From positions 186,001 through 250,000 of the forward strand of contig CADCXD010000009.1 in NCBI GenBank assembly GCA_902806575.1: a stretch of 64,000 nucleotides of DNA, in the 5' to 3' direction. Made by a program: the position numbers and the translations under genes. Shown piece after piece: positions 23,249-33,544 of the stretch. Below the pieces are notes generated by a model, which was not told the DNA's origin, did not search any database, and saw only the letters and a program-made list of their open reading frames with translations. Source of the stretch: Jackrogersella multiformis. Lineage: Eukaryota > Ascomycota > Sordariomycetes > Xylariales > Hypoxylaceae. Position 1 is the first letter of the stretch, and every line of letters begins with the position of its first letter.

Positions 23249-25357
23249 ATGGCGTCGAGCGCACCAAGTTGGCCGGGTGTCCGTCCCGTCAAGACATGCA
23301 CCGAATGCAAACAGTCAAAGGTATAATTATTCCTCGTCACATGTCAATACTGGCTCTACTAACGATTTATCAGCTTCGATGCGACTCTAAGGACATGTTT
23401 CCAAACCCATGTTCCAGATGCCAGTCGAGAAATCTAGCTTGCACTGTTGATCCGTCCTTTCGAAGGACGCCAGCTCGAAAGTGCGTGTCTGAACTTCCTT
23501 AGGTTCACGCAGAAGTTCCGCTGTTGGAGACTTTCTTTTGGTCTGGTGGCTAATTGCTGCGAGTAGGCGACTAGAAGCCATGTCGAGAGAGCTGCGAGAA
23601 CTTCGTGATCAGAGATTAGCAAATTCTCGAGCAGGTTCAACTACGAGTCCGGATCCAGACTCTGCCCGTTCGCAAGATTCATCCAGCAATATATCCCCGG
23701 TGTCTGTTGCTATCCTGTTAGAAGATTTCGAATTACTTGGCCTAGATTCTTTTGAACTTGGCGGTGTCGCGGTAGAAAAGCAATCAGTAATCGAGATATT
23801 CAAATTGTGAGCCTTCTACTGTTGGGTAAAGGGGGGTCCCCTTCAGCTGACGAGTTTTCCGTTTCATAAGATTTACCACCTTCTTTCACCAACACCTCCC
23901 AATATTAGGTCCAATATCACTCAAAACCATATATCATTCTCATCCGTTTCTATTCTGGACTCTCATTGTCGTCGTCGCTTTGCGTTGTCCATTACTCTCC
24001 GATGAAAACCTATTCAGCCGACTCCATGAGCCATACATGCGAATGCTCCGGGCGGAGGTTCTACAAGCACCAATGCCGTTGAGCAAAATCCAGGCTCTTT
24101 TGTTCCTTTGTGTATGGCCATTACCGGTATCACACCAACGTGATGATCCAAGTTGGCTGTATTGCGGGATCGCCGTCAATGCTGCTCTGTATATGAGTCT
24201 TCACCGGTCGAATCCGAAATCGGGAACTACTCCCTCACTCTGGAGTATTGGTGTTATGTCTGGGAGCGTTCATGAAAGGACAAACACGTGGCTTGGTTGC
24301 TTCTACGTCAGCACATCGTAAGCCTTTCAGTGTATTCCATAAAACTCATCACTAGCTAAGAGCCTTTCGCAGTCTCAGCATGCATCTCGGGCTTCCCCCG
24401 ATGATCAATACCCCTTCTGATCTTGCTTCTATTCGCATGATCCTTGGCGAACATATTCTTCCGCGGGAGTTTTCCCTTCAGGTTAGAGTGCTCCTCATCA
24501 TGGCGGGGTTTACCAACATCCTCGCACATAATTCAAACGACGGCGTAGTCGACTCTTCCGTCACTCAGCTTCTTGACGGCGAACTCGATACGCTTAGGGT
24601 CACCTATCCCGAAGGATGGACAAGCATGACTGACTACATGGTCATGGTAGTTAAAATGCATGTTTATACCTTGGTGATAACTCGGTCTCGATCTGGTACC
24701 GGTTCGAGGGACATACTCCTCAAATTAGGCCTAGCTGCATCTCTTCGCATTATTCACTTAGCGAACTTGCGATTTCATGAGAGGCCAGATAAGATGATGA
24801 CCATGACCACGGCACAGCGCGAGATGACATTGCCCAAGGATTATTTCCGAGGTCTTGCTTTTTCGACTATATTCCTTCTGAGATACTTCGGTCTCAATAA
24901 CAGCACTAGTAATACCGAGGAACAACAACTAGCGGCGAATCATATCATTATGTCTCATACGATTTTTAAAACCTTAGCGAGGCACCCCCGAGATGAATGG
25001 GACAGGGTTTCGAGTCTATTCGAAACGCTCTGCAAACAAGCACCCATTCCTGATGACGGTGGAAAGACCAATATCACTGGTCGAATGGGAGTTTCTATCT
25101 TACTAGACGCGATCAACACCGCACGTGTGATACGCGGCTTTCCCGTCGAGATGCAGGAGACCGAGGCTCCGAGCACAACAGAAAGCTTACCGGAACCGAG
25201 TGGTGTCTCGCAGCCGGATGTCTTTGATACTGGCTCCCAAATGGTGGAACCTTGGCAGTCAGATCTCGCCTTTGCAAACATGTTCTGGGGCGACCCTTCT
25301 TGGGATGTTTACAACATTTCCAACGACGTGCAATATCATCCAGGTCATGGGTTATAG
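23249..25357 (+). CDS. Zn2Cys6 fungal transcription factor
   Basis: A nuclear, probably pathway-specific regulator. Five exons: 23249-23320, 23374-23480, 23567-23806, 23871-24317, 24373-25357; phases agree and the product has 616 residues. The binuclear zinc cluster spans residues 17-47 as C-X2-C-X6-C-X9-C-X2-C-X6-C and is split by the first intron. A basic/linker and short coiled-coil-like segment (RLEAMSRELRELRDQ) follow. The fungal-specific middle homology region starts near FTTFFHQHLPILG, which requires the AAG acceptor at 23868-23870, and continues through SKIQALLFLCVW and LSMHLGLPPMI. An acidic C-terminus (MVEPWQSDLAFANMFWGDPSWD) resembles an activation region. Its 3' end faces the AtuA-like gene. 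Confidence 0.88.
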
Positions 25358-25740
25358 TGACGCATCATTGTATATAGAATAAAGCACGAGCACATAAACC
25401 TAGGTACCTAAGGCATTGTACACTTCCAGCCATTCAGGTTAGCCCTCTTCGTCGTCATTTGAGACACCCCCTTTATGATACCCCTTTTCACAACACCCCG
25501 CCGATAGAACCAGATAGCTATAAAAACCAATTATAGACGCATAATATACTTAATTTACTAATATAAGGCATCTGATTCTTATTCCGTTGCTACTGAACAA
25601 AGCGGCAAGGGAAAATGATTAAAAGGCCAAAACGCGATGTTAATGATAGCTACCTAGGTACCTGGTAAGGTTAGACTACAAATATGAAATCTCTATAAAA
25701 TACACAACAGTCCCGACACCCCAATTTATTATAAATCTAG
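25358..25740. other. Convergent 3' intergenic region
   Basis: The 383 bp lie between two convergent stop codons. They contain CCTAGG at 25399 and an exact TACCTAGGTA at 25650-25659, and nothing else of note. Confidence 0.5.
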
Positions 25741-27905
25741 TTAGACAAGAGCCGCAATTAGTTCTTCCGGGAGCTTCAAGTTTACCAGCGCAAGATGCTG
25801 CTGGGACCCATGGACATCATTCTCCATAAAGCTTCCACCTGGCACACGCTTTCCGGCCCGGATACGTGGGATGGTGGCCTTGAACGCCTGTGCCGGGTCG
25901 AAGAATCCGCACCAGACGACGTCGCTTTCGGCCAAGTTATAGGCGCTCGCTATTTTCTTCGCGGAGAGCAATCCTGATTCCTTCACCGTTAGATAGGTAT
26001 CCCTGGATTCAAATATAAGGTCGAAGGTGATCTCATACGGCCCTGCGTTCTTCGATCGAACAACTTTGGCTAAATCCCCGAGCGTGCTGGGCTTCGCGGT
26101 CCCGTTTAGCTTTGAACCGTTGGTAATCATAGGGGCTGCGATAGTCTGTACCCCGTTCGACTTCACGCCGTTGGAATGCCCGTTGGTGGTAATCGCAGGA
26201 AACGTTTGCAATAATCTGTCTCCATTGCCCACTACAGAGACAGACTGCGTAAATAGACGCTTTCTTTGCTTGTAGGCTCCGTTCCCGTTCGCGCCGTTAT
26301 GAGCAGGAGTTGCAAGGTCGTCCTCCACTGATAGGTGCTCCTCGCCGTCCTCAAGGTCCATGAGATGGTACATGGAAAACTTCGAACAAGGTCCTAGCTC
26401 GATGACGGACTTCCCGCCGATACCGAACGCAAAATTCCCCGAAGTAGCCTTCTGCCCTGGATAGCTTCCGTGCTTCAAAAGGTTAGCATCCGAGATATCG
26501 CATAGGCTACCTATGTACTTCAAAACTCACAATCACTGCGATTCTGGCGGTAGCTGCGACGCTGGTTGCCAATTCCTGCGATGATGCTAGCGCCTCGCCG
26601 ATGATAAATATCTCCGGTGACGGCGCTGCAGATGCATTTTCTTCGTCTTGTTTTCCATAGAGATGAAAGTCGAGTTCCCATTTGCCCGATACGTGGTTAT
26701 GTTGATCAGCAGCATATTCTTTGACGATTTTGATCAGAGATTCGAATTGCTTGATCAAAATTGCTGTTTCATTATTAGTGTTTACATTCATTAAGACGAT
26801 ATTAGAGCATTTCAGGGGCCTTACGATCTCGGACACTACCCATGAACATCGTTCGGTAGCCGACTATACTCCCCGCTTCCAGTTTGATTTGGTATGGGAG
26901 CCCGCTCTCTTTCGAGAAATGGAACATGCTGCCACGCACTCTGATCGATCTATTATCGGGAAGCTGTTCATAGGTGGCGGCGTTTAAGTCGAAGTATCCG
27001 CCAGGCCCATGCAGGATGTCAGGGCGTGATTTCTCGTACATGGTGTGCGCGGCTACCGACACGGGTGTGCAACGGGCTGTCGGCGTTAAAGGGGATATCG
27101 TAAACCCCCCGTCCTTGAAGACAGTCGCGATGGCACCATGAGACTTCGGTTCGGCGCAGGTCCCTCCGCATTCCAATATCTTGCCCATGTGCGTGAATCC
27201 GCCGAACTGCCGTTGGACTTCGGGCGAATTCCAATCGTCTAAGTTCAGTCCGGATAAGTAGGCGCAGTAGGCAACATACGGGGCTGGATCATATGCGCGT
27301 CCGCCGACAATGACGTCGAAATCGGGAGTTGCTTTCATGGCGTCGATAAACGGCTCCGGCCCCATCTGCGCGACGACGCGTGTCGATGCTTCGATGTCAT
27401 CTTCAGTCATCGGCGGAACGCAAGCACCGCATCCGCTTATTGCACCCGCTCTCAGACGCTCCCTAACTACCTCCTTATCGATGTTGGCGAATATGGCCAC
27501 GGTTTTGAATGAATATCCCTCGTTTCCCTCCTCGGCACTGATTTCCTCAATAACCTTAAGCATCTCTCGAACATGCTCATCAATTCCGTCTCCTCCCGCC
27601 GAGCTGAATATCAGCGGGACGTGGAACTCGTGGACAAGCTTGAGGAGCTTCCTAAGGTCTCGGACATACGACGTCCGGGGAGAACCCATTTTCCCCTCGG
27701 CAAGTCTGTCAGGTCCGCTGTCCGTCGAGCCAGAGTCCAGAATCATGGCCGTTGGGATGCCAGTTGCGACGTAAAACCTCAACGCGGCAGTGGTCTCATC
27801 TTCCTTGAGGCCGTAGCCGAGCATGCCTACGGGGGTTATGATATGACATAAGGGCGTGGACGACGCCTCGATGCCATTGGTCGAATTACCGATTGTAGCT
27901 GGCAT
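25741..27905 (-). CDS. AtuA-like (DUF1446) plus DUF4387 protein
   Basis: The fungal fusion of an AtuA domain (acyclic terpene utilisation, DUF1446) with a C-terminal DUF4387 domain. Bacterial AtuA belongs to a citronellol/geraniol catabolic cluster; the reaction of the fungal form is not established. Three exons: 27905-26825, 26763-26531 and 26472-25741; introns start GTAAGG and GTGAGT and end CAG and AAG. The product has 681 residues. The AtuA part opens with PVGMLGYGL and includes SGSTDSGPDRLA, SSAGGDG and VGGRAYDPAPYVAYCA. After splicing, RDPILIKQ and ARIAVIHGSYPGQKATSGNF are restored. An Asn/Gly-rich linker near residues 490-565 precedes DUF4387 (LAKVVRSKNAGPYEITFDLI to the end). Confidence 0.9.
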
Positions 27906-29831
27906 GTTGATGGTATTTATGGCTTATGTTATCGCTGTGGAATAGTTTTGAGATGTGCTTAAGAAATGATAGTGAGATGAACAGAGAGATTAACCGTCGA
28001 TAGGAAAAGCTCACTACTTATTCTTGTTATAGGGGGCGCTTTTTTTTGTTCAAGATGTCTGAATTCTGGTCAATTTCCGTATCTACGTCACCGATGGTAA
28101 CCAGATATTTGACAGTGACACCCGAACCTCGCACTGCGCACCGCCCCTTTCTATCATATGCTTGGCTCGGCCACCGGGCAGATACGTGGTCTCCGCTGCC
28201 GCCGGCCATATCAGGGTAGCCCGATCAAGGCGAGATTCGCGTTTCGGCCGAAGTTCGCTTTCGTGGCCGAATTTCGCTTCGTGACATAATCACGTCTTGT
28301 GGCTAAGTACACGAGGCACATTTGATGCTATCTTCCTTTATGTAAATTGCTCATATGTTTGCTCACTCCGCGTGTTTCTAACTACCTACTAGAGAATACT
28401 ATATTTACTTATGAAACATAGGCAGTCATAATACGAGGCTTATGTAAGTCAGTTTTATGTTCTAGATATTTGCAATAAAAACACCTTATGACCTTTACCA
28501 CGGAGTCGGAGTTGACCTATAAACCCCGTTTATACGTATTCAACATCGCTGAAAAGATATCGCAAGTATTGCAGGCTGGTATTGAGAACTGCGGCTTTAA
28601 ATACTCATTTATAACAGCTAATTATATCACCATTACGTACCTACTTAAATACCTACTTAGGTACCTTGGTAGACAATTTAACTTTTATATACCTACCTAG
28701 GTAGGTAGGTTATGTGGTTTGTTCGTTATTATTAACTGGCTTTGTTTGGCTTAAGGCTTTGATTGTTCAGTGTTGACTTGGAAATCCCCTATTTACCTAG
28801 TACCCCTTTTCGGAGAATAAATTGAAAAAGCTATTAACTAAGAGGTATTTAACCAGGGAGCTTAATAACTTTATATTTTACCTTACCTATTTGCTCGTAG
28901 GTGCCATCACTGCCATTGTTATGAACTAAGCATTTTGTTTATAAGTTCTTGGTGAAATTTATTAGTATCTAGGTAAGTTTTCAGACTTAGGTGGAAATGC
29001 CAACATTTCTTACGACAATTTGATACCTTTCGAAGAGCGACATTAGATAGAAATGACCTAAATTCAGGTTGACTATCTCTTCAGCTATCTATAGAATCAA
29101 TTTTTCGCTGCCCTCTCTTATTTTCTCAAGCGCATAGTTCTGTATCACTAAGCAATTTACCCCTTTTACAAGAACCTGCTCAGGTTCCTATATGAACATA
29201 TGGCCCCCATTACAGTACGTTCTTATGATATTTTACGCTATTTCATACTCTATTAATTCTTTGTGTGCAGCGCTCTAGCAATATCTAATGGTGACAATGT
29301 TGCTGCGTGGTCAACAAGTTCGCTGGAAGTGGGATCATCGATCTTGGCGAAACCGTGGTGGACAACGTGTCCAATGGAACAATTGCGAATACTCTTAAAA
29401 AAAAACTGGGAAAGAGTCGGAACCTCAAAGTATCTAGGCTTACTAACAAATTGGTATGCAGTATTCAATTTCGTCACAAAAACGATGTTTATAGGTTGGC
29501 AGCTTGCAAAGGGGGGCTTTGTATAGTGGAGAAAACTGGAACAAGACTCGAAAAATACATCAACTTGAAGATTTTCTTGAGCACTACTGATTCTATATGT
29601 TTATTACAAGTATAATATTGTCCGCACTGAATCCCCGATTCAAAATCCTTTGATCCTTTGTCAGAAATGCTTAAGTGAGATTTCACCTTTGAACCCCTGC
29701 TACAGCCAGAGCTACGATCGTCTCCTTCAGGGTCCAACAATCCAAGATTCCCCCACATTTATACTCTAGGTATATAATTGCTATATACAAAGTTCTAATC
29801 ATTCCCACTCAGATAATTGAGACTGTCAATC
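27906..29831. other. 1.9-kb gene-free stretch
   Basis: No gene is supported. It holds the promoter of the AtuA-like gene, the extended palindrome at 28691-28706, repeated TTCGC/GGCCGAA motifs near 28238-28275, and AT-rich sequence. A weak open frame on the minus strand at 29253-29477 has a plausible-looking composition but no recognisable family. Confidence 0.5.
28691..28706. repeat. Extended TACCTAGGTA palindrome
   Basis: ACCTACCTAGGTAGGT is a perfect 16-bp palindrome built from ACCT and AGGT units, immediately followed by another AGGT. It is one of the longer copies of a motif dispersed through the window. Confidence 0.75.
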
Positions 29832-31707
29832 ATGAACCAAGAATTTTGCGAACCATGCCGGAGGTTTTTCAAGCTGGAGGCCCTCCGAAAGCTATCAGGC
29901 CAGCCCTACAAACACAGCCAGACACGGACAATCGTTGAGGGTGCTCGCAAAGGCTGCCCCTTTTGCGGTCTCATGTGTCATGTCAAGATCTGCGAAGTCT
30001 TCGGCTTTGTAGATGACTCTGAGATTTTCGAATGCGACCCCGATGATTGGGTTTTTCTCCACGTATACTCATCGACTGAGGGCTCCCTAATTGATCACCT
30101 AGAAATCGAGGTCGAGGGCGAAGTTCAGCGAGGCCAATGTCGAGCCCTCGCAGAGGCAGGTATTCTAGCTATGGCCTTGCCCCTTAATAATATTCATTAA
30201 TTGACATATAATAGATGATCCATGCTCAATACTGACTTCATATCGTCCTGTCGAGGCAGATGTTATCTCACCAGCTGTCATCGCAGCGGCCCGGAGGTTC
30301 ATTTCATCATGCCAAGATTCTCATCCAGAGTGTCGTGCCGTGACCGGGGCGAGACCCCCATCACGAGTTCTCGATGTGGCCGATGTCGATGGACCCCTTA
30401 TTTACCTTTGCAATACCCTCGGCCTAGTAGATGGAGACTATATTGCTCTTAGCTATTGCTGGGGCGGAGATCAGCCTGTCAAGTTGTCAAGTTATAATAA
30501 GGTCGATCTTGAACACGGGATTTCATTCGCGTCCCTGCCTCAAACTCTCAAAGACGCGGTCACATGTACAAGGGCACTGGGGTACCGTTACCTCTGGGTC
30601 GACGCACTATGTATCATACAGGATAACGACGAGGATAAGCTACGAGAGATTGGGAATATGGCGTCGATATATCGAAATGCGGTAGTCACCATTACTGCGG
30701 CAGTCGCAGGTTCAGTGTTCGAGGGCTACCTTGGATATGATCGTTCTAGTTCACTAGCATCGACATTCGAGATATCGCGTCCAGGGGCAGGAGATTGCTG
30801 TGTTAGCATCGAGTTCGGCGACGGCCAAATAGGGACTTTAACGATCATCCCAAAGGTGGAAGGACATGAAATAACGAAGTTGGCGCCTCTAAATAAAAGG
30901 GGATGGTGTCTCCAAGAATCAATTCTCCCAATACGCCTACTTTATTACGGACCACAAGAATTGTTATTCCGTTGTCAAACAATTGATTGCCACCCAGTGA
31001 TACCGAGTGTCATCGATTACACGACAGGAGTCGATCCGCCACGGATACTCGGCCGTGAACAACATAATTCCAACCCGAAGAGTCTTTGGTATAACCTAGT
31101 GTACGACTATAGCCGGCGAGGAGTCAGCATGAGAGAAGACAGAATACACGCACTAGCTGGGATCACTGACGAGCTGCAAAGGAAGTGGAAAGATGAATGC
31201 CTGTTCGGCATTTGGAAGAGTCGCTTTCTAGAGGATTTATGCTGGATTTCAGTTAACGAACCATGGGTTCAGGACCCAGTGAGATCACACCATGCCCCTT
31301 CTTGGTCATGGATGTCCTTAGATAGCGGCATCGAAGTAAACGAACGGGATTTCGAAAACGTCGACGCCATTCTCCACGAGATTTCCGGGAACGCGGTGTC
31401 TCTAACGTGCCGCGTTATGACGAAGTCTCACCCTAAAAGGGGTAAACTCAGCTACCAGCCTGATTTTAAGATTACAAGCGACGAGGCTAATGGAAACGAG
31501 GTTGACTACCTATATATTGGGTCTGCTAGATGGAACCAGAGGGCTGTAAGCAATACAAGGCACGCGAATATTGCAATTGCTGCGGTAGAGGTGGACAAGA
31601 ATATATTCCGGCGGGTAGGTCTAGCTTCACAAAATATCAACCCCAATTCCGGTTTGGGGACCGATATTTGGATGCAACCTGCGCCGAGAAGGATCGCGTT
31701 GATATGA
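29832..31707 (+). CDS. Heterokaryon incompatibility (HET) domain protein
   Basis: A HET-domain protein of the class that can trigger cell death when incompatible hyphae fuse; allorecognition by this copy is inference. Two exons, 29832-30159 and 30215-31707, with a 55-bp intron (GTATTC donor, TTGAC branch, TAG), give 606 residues. A Cys-containing N-terminus (CEPCRRFF, CPFCGLMCH) precedes the spliced block PCSILTSYRPVEADV. HET motifs are DYIALSYCWGG at about 185, YLWVDALCIIQDN at about 235, YRNAVVTITAA, and RGWCLQESILP at about 338. The C-terminal third has SWSWMSLDSGIEV, usual in this family. No NACHT, WD or ankyrin domain is attached. Confidence 0.93.
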
Positions 31708-32530
31708 TAAAAAATAAGATTATTTTAGGAGGCTGAAGTATTGATAAAAATGTATATATATTCATGTTCCTGATATCTTCGACATCTTCAAACACAACAA
31801 GATTGGGTCAACCCTCTCCCCAGGCCAAACAGCCAAGCCGGTAAAATCATCATAACAATACATATTCACGAAGAATAGAGATAGCAAGAGAGTTATTGAT
31901 GTGTCCAGAGGTTGCCAAGTCAATAAACAGTTTTACCAGTCATGAAAGGTTGGGGCGTTGTTGTTAGCGGACGCCGTGGTGAACTTATAGACTCGAGTCA
32001 TCCCTAGTTTAATAGTGTATTCTCACATGGAACTCGATGACCATTTATCATCTTACAACTATATTAGACTTATATGTGCTTGAATTGGATACGATGATCT
32101 GTTCCAAGACATCTGTCTAATTATAAATGGTGAATTAGTCAAGAACGTCGAAGTAAGGGATGGGCTTTTCTACATTTCGCACACAAAGACTCCAAGTTTC
32201 ACAATAATAAACACGATTACGAATGTTTCAATTGCCATGGAAGATCAGTTCCTCTGGCTACACGCATCTAGGCTTCTGGCGTATACTATTAATCCACATA
32301 TCTCTGCCTAACGATGCCACCCGTCGGACTATGTACCTAATTTCTAGTCCGGGCTGCAAGTGAGTTGTAAGCAACGAGTCTGTACCATGGGAGCCGGGAA
32401 TTGTAAGATTCCTCGGCAACCTGAAAAATATGCCCCTAAACATCTCTTGGGCGTCATATTATTGAATAGTTCAGACGGCGAATAGTATTATCCCGATCGT
32501 CTAAAGACATCTCAGTCATCATGTCCGGAG
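31708..32530. other. Intergenic between convergent genes
   Basis: These 823 bp separate the HET gene from the 3' end of cwc24. I see no gene, repeat or RNA. Confidence 0.55.
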
Positions 32531-33544
32531 CTACTCTTTCTCTTCGGGGACTTCTTCGCCGGCCTCGATGGCTTCCTGCCGTTTTCTCGCCTGGCGTTTC
32601 TTCTTCTTCTCCAACAACTTGTTCAGCGTCTTCGCAGTATTAAACACGCCTCCTGTTCCGGCACCACAGGCGGCACAGCTTGGATCCTTCCTATACCTCT
32701 GTAGCGCGCACGGGAGGCAGAAGTAGTGTTGGCACCTCGTTATTATAGCTTCTTTGTATGGCCCCTTGCAGATTATACAGGCGAACGGGATCTTTTCGAG
32801 TAAAGCTTCCTCGGCTGCATCGACGCCGTCATCAGCAGCAGCGGCACCGCGGTTGGCGCTAGACATCACTTTCCCGCCTAGGTTCTTCTTCCCTTTGCTC
32901 ACGCTCTCCCACTCCTTGTCTAGTTGCCAGCCTTGCTTGTAGTCCTCGCGGGCGTGCAAGAACTTGCAGTTGTCTCCGAAGCCGCAGAAGCCGGTCTGCT
33001 TGTAATCTTTGCATACGTCGGGCGCGAAGTCGGTGACCGTGATGGTTCGTATATTTGTCGCCGCCTTCATGGGTCCTACTGTCCGGTTGGGCGCGTCCGG
33101 ATTTCTCTGTATGAACTTCGTCTGGTTGGCGAGACCTTTGTAGGTCCCATCCGGTTGTGCTGAGGCATCTTCAGCGTCCTTGGACTTGGGGAGAGGTCGC
33201 GTCTTCCCTAGAAGATTCGAGTCCTCGTCAAACCAGTTTGTTTGTTTGGTGGCATCGTTCGTGCTTGTGATTGGTACGCTGCGATCGGCCTCGAAGATGG
33301 TGGCGCCGTGGGTTTGGTTGGTACGGGTCTTGTTGTCTTTAGACGAAGCTGTCACGACAGCGTTCTTCTTGCGTCGCTTGACCCGCTGCCCCGCGTCGTC
33401 TTCGGATGAAGTATAATCGTCGTCGTCGTCGTCGCTGTCGCTGTCGGCTGGAGGTGGCGTTGCTGGTCGTTTTCTGATATTCGCCTTCCCCTTTGCGCCT
33501 CGTTTCTTGAAGATGGCGACTGGCGCTATGGGGGCGTCAGTCAT
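32531..33544 (-). CDS. cwc24: Pre-mRNA-splicing factor Cwc24
   Basis: An intronless 337-residue homologue of Cwc24 (human RNF113A), which joins the activated spliceosome near the 5' splice site before the first step. The basic N-terminus starts MTDAPIAPVAIFKKR and is followed by an acidic run (DSDSDDDDDDYTSSEDD). Then come the conserved TNWFDEDSNLLGKTR-like stretch, a CCCH zinc finger (CKDYKQTGFCGFGDNCKFLH) and the block KQGWQLDKEWE. A RING finger follows (CIICKGPYKEAIITRCQHYF, then CLPC and CAACG). The Lys/Arg/Glu-rich C-terminal tail is helical. All zinc ligands are present. Confidence 0.94.
   Translation of the reverse strand: MTDAPIAPVAIFKKRGAKGKANIRKRPATPPPADSDSDDDDDDYTSSEDDAGQRVKRRKKNAVVTASSKDNKTRTNQTHGATIFEADRSVPITSTNDATKQTNWFDEDSNLLGKTRPLPKSKDAEDASAQPDGTYKGLANQTKFIQRNPDAPNRTVGPMKAATNIRTITVTDFAPDVCKDYKQTGFCGFGDNCKFLHAREDYKQGWQLDKEWESVSKGKKNLGGKVMSSANRGAAAADDGVDAAEEALLEKIPFACIICKGPYKEAIITRCQHYFCLPCALQRYRKDPSCAACGAGTGGVFNTAKTLNKLLEKKKKRQARKRQEAIEAGEEVPEEKE

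Noticed and set aside
29253..29477. 74-residue minus-strand frame with a fairly natural composition
   Set aside because: No start context, partner exon or family recognised; a plus-strand frame overlaps it equally well.
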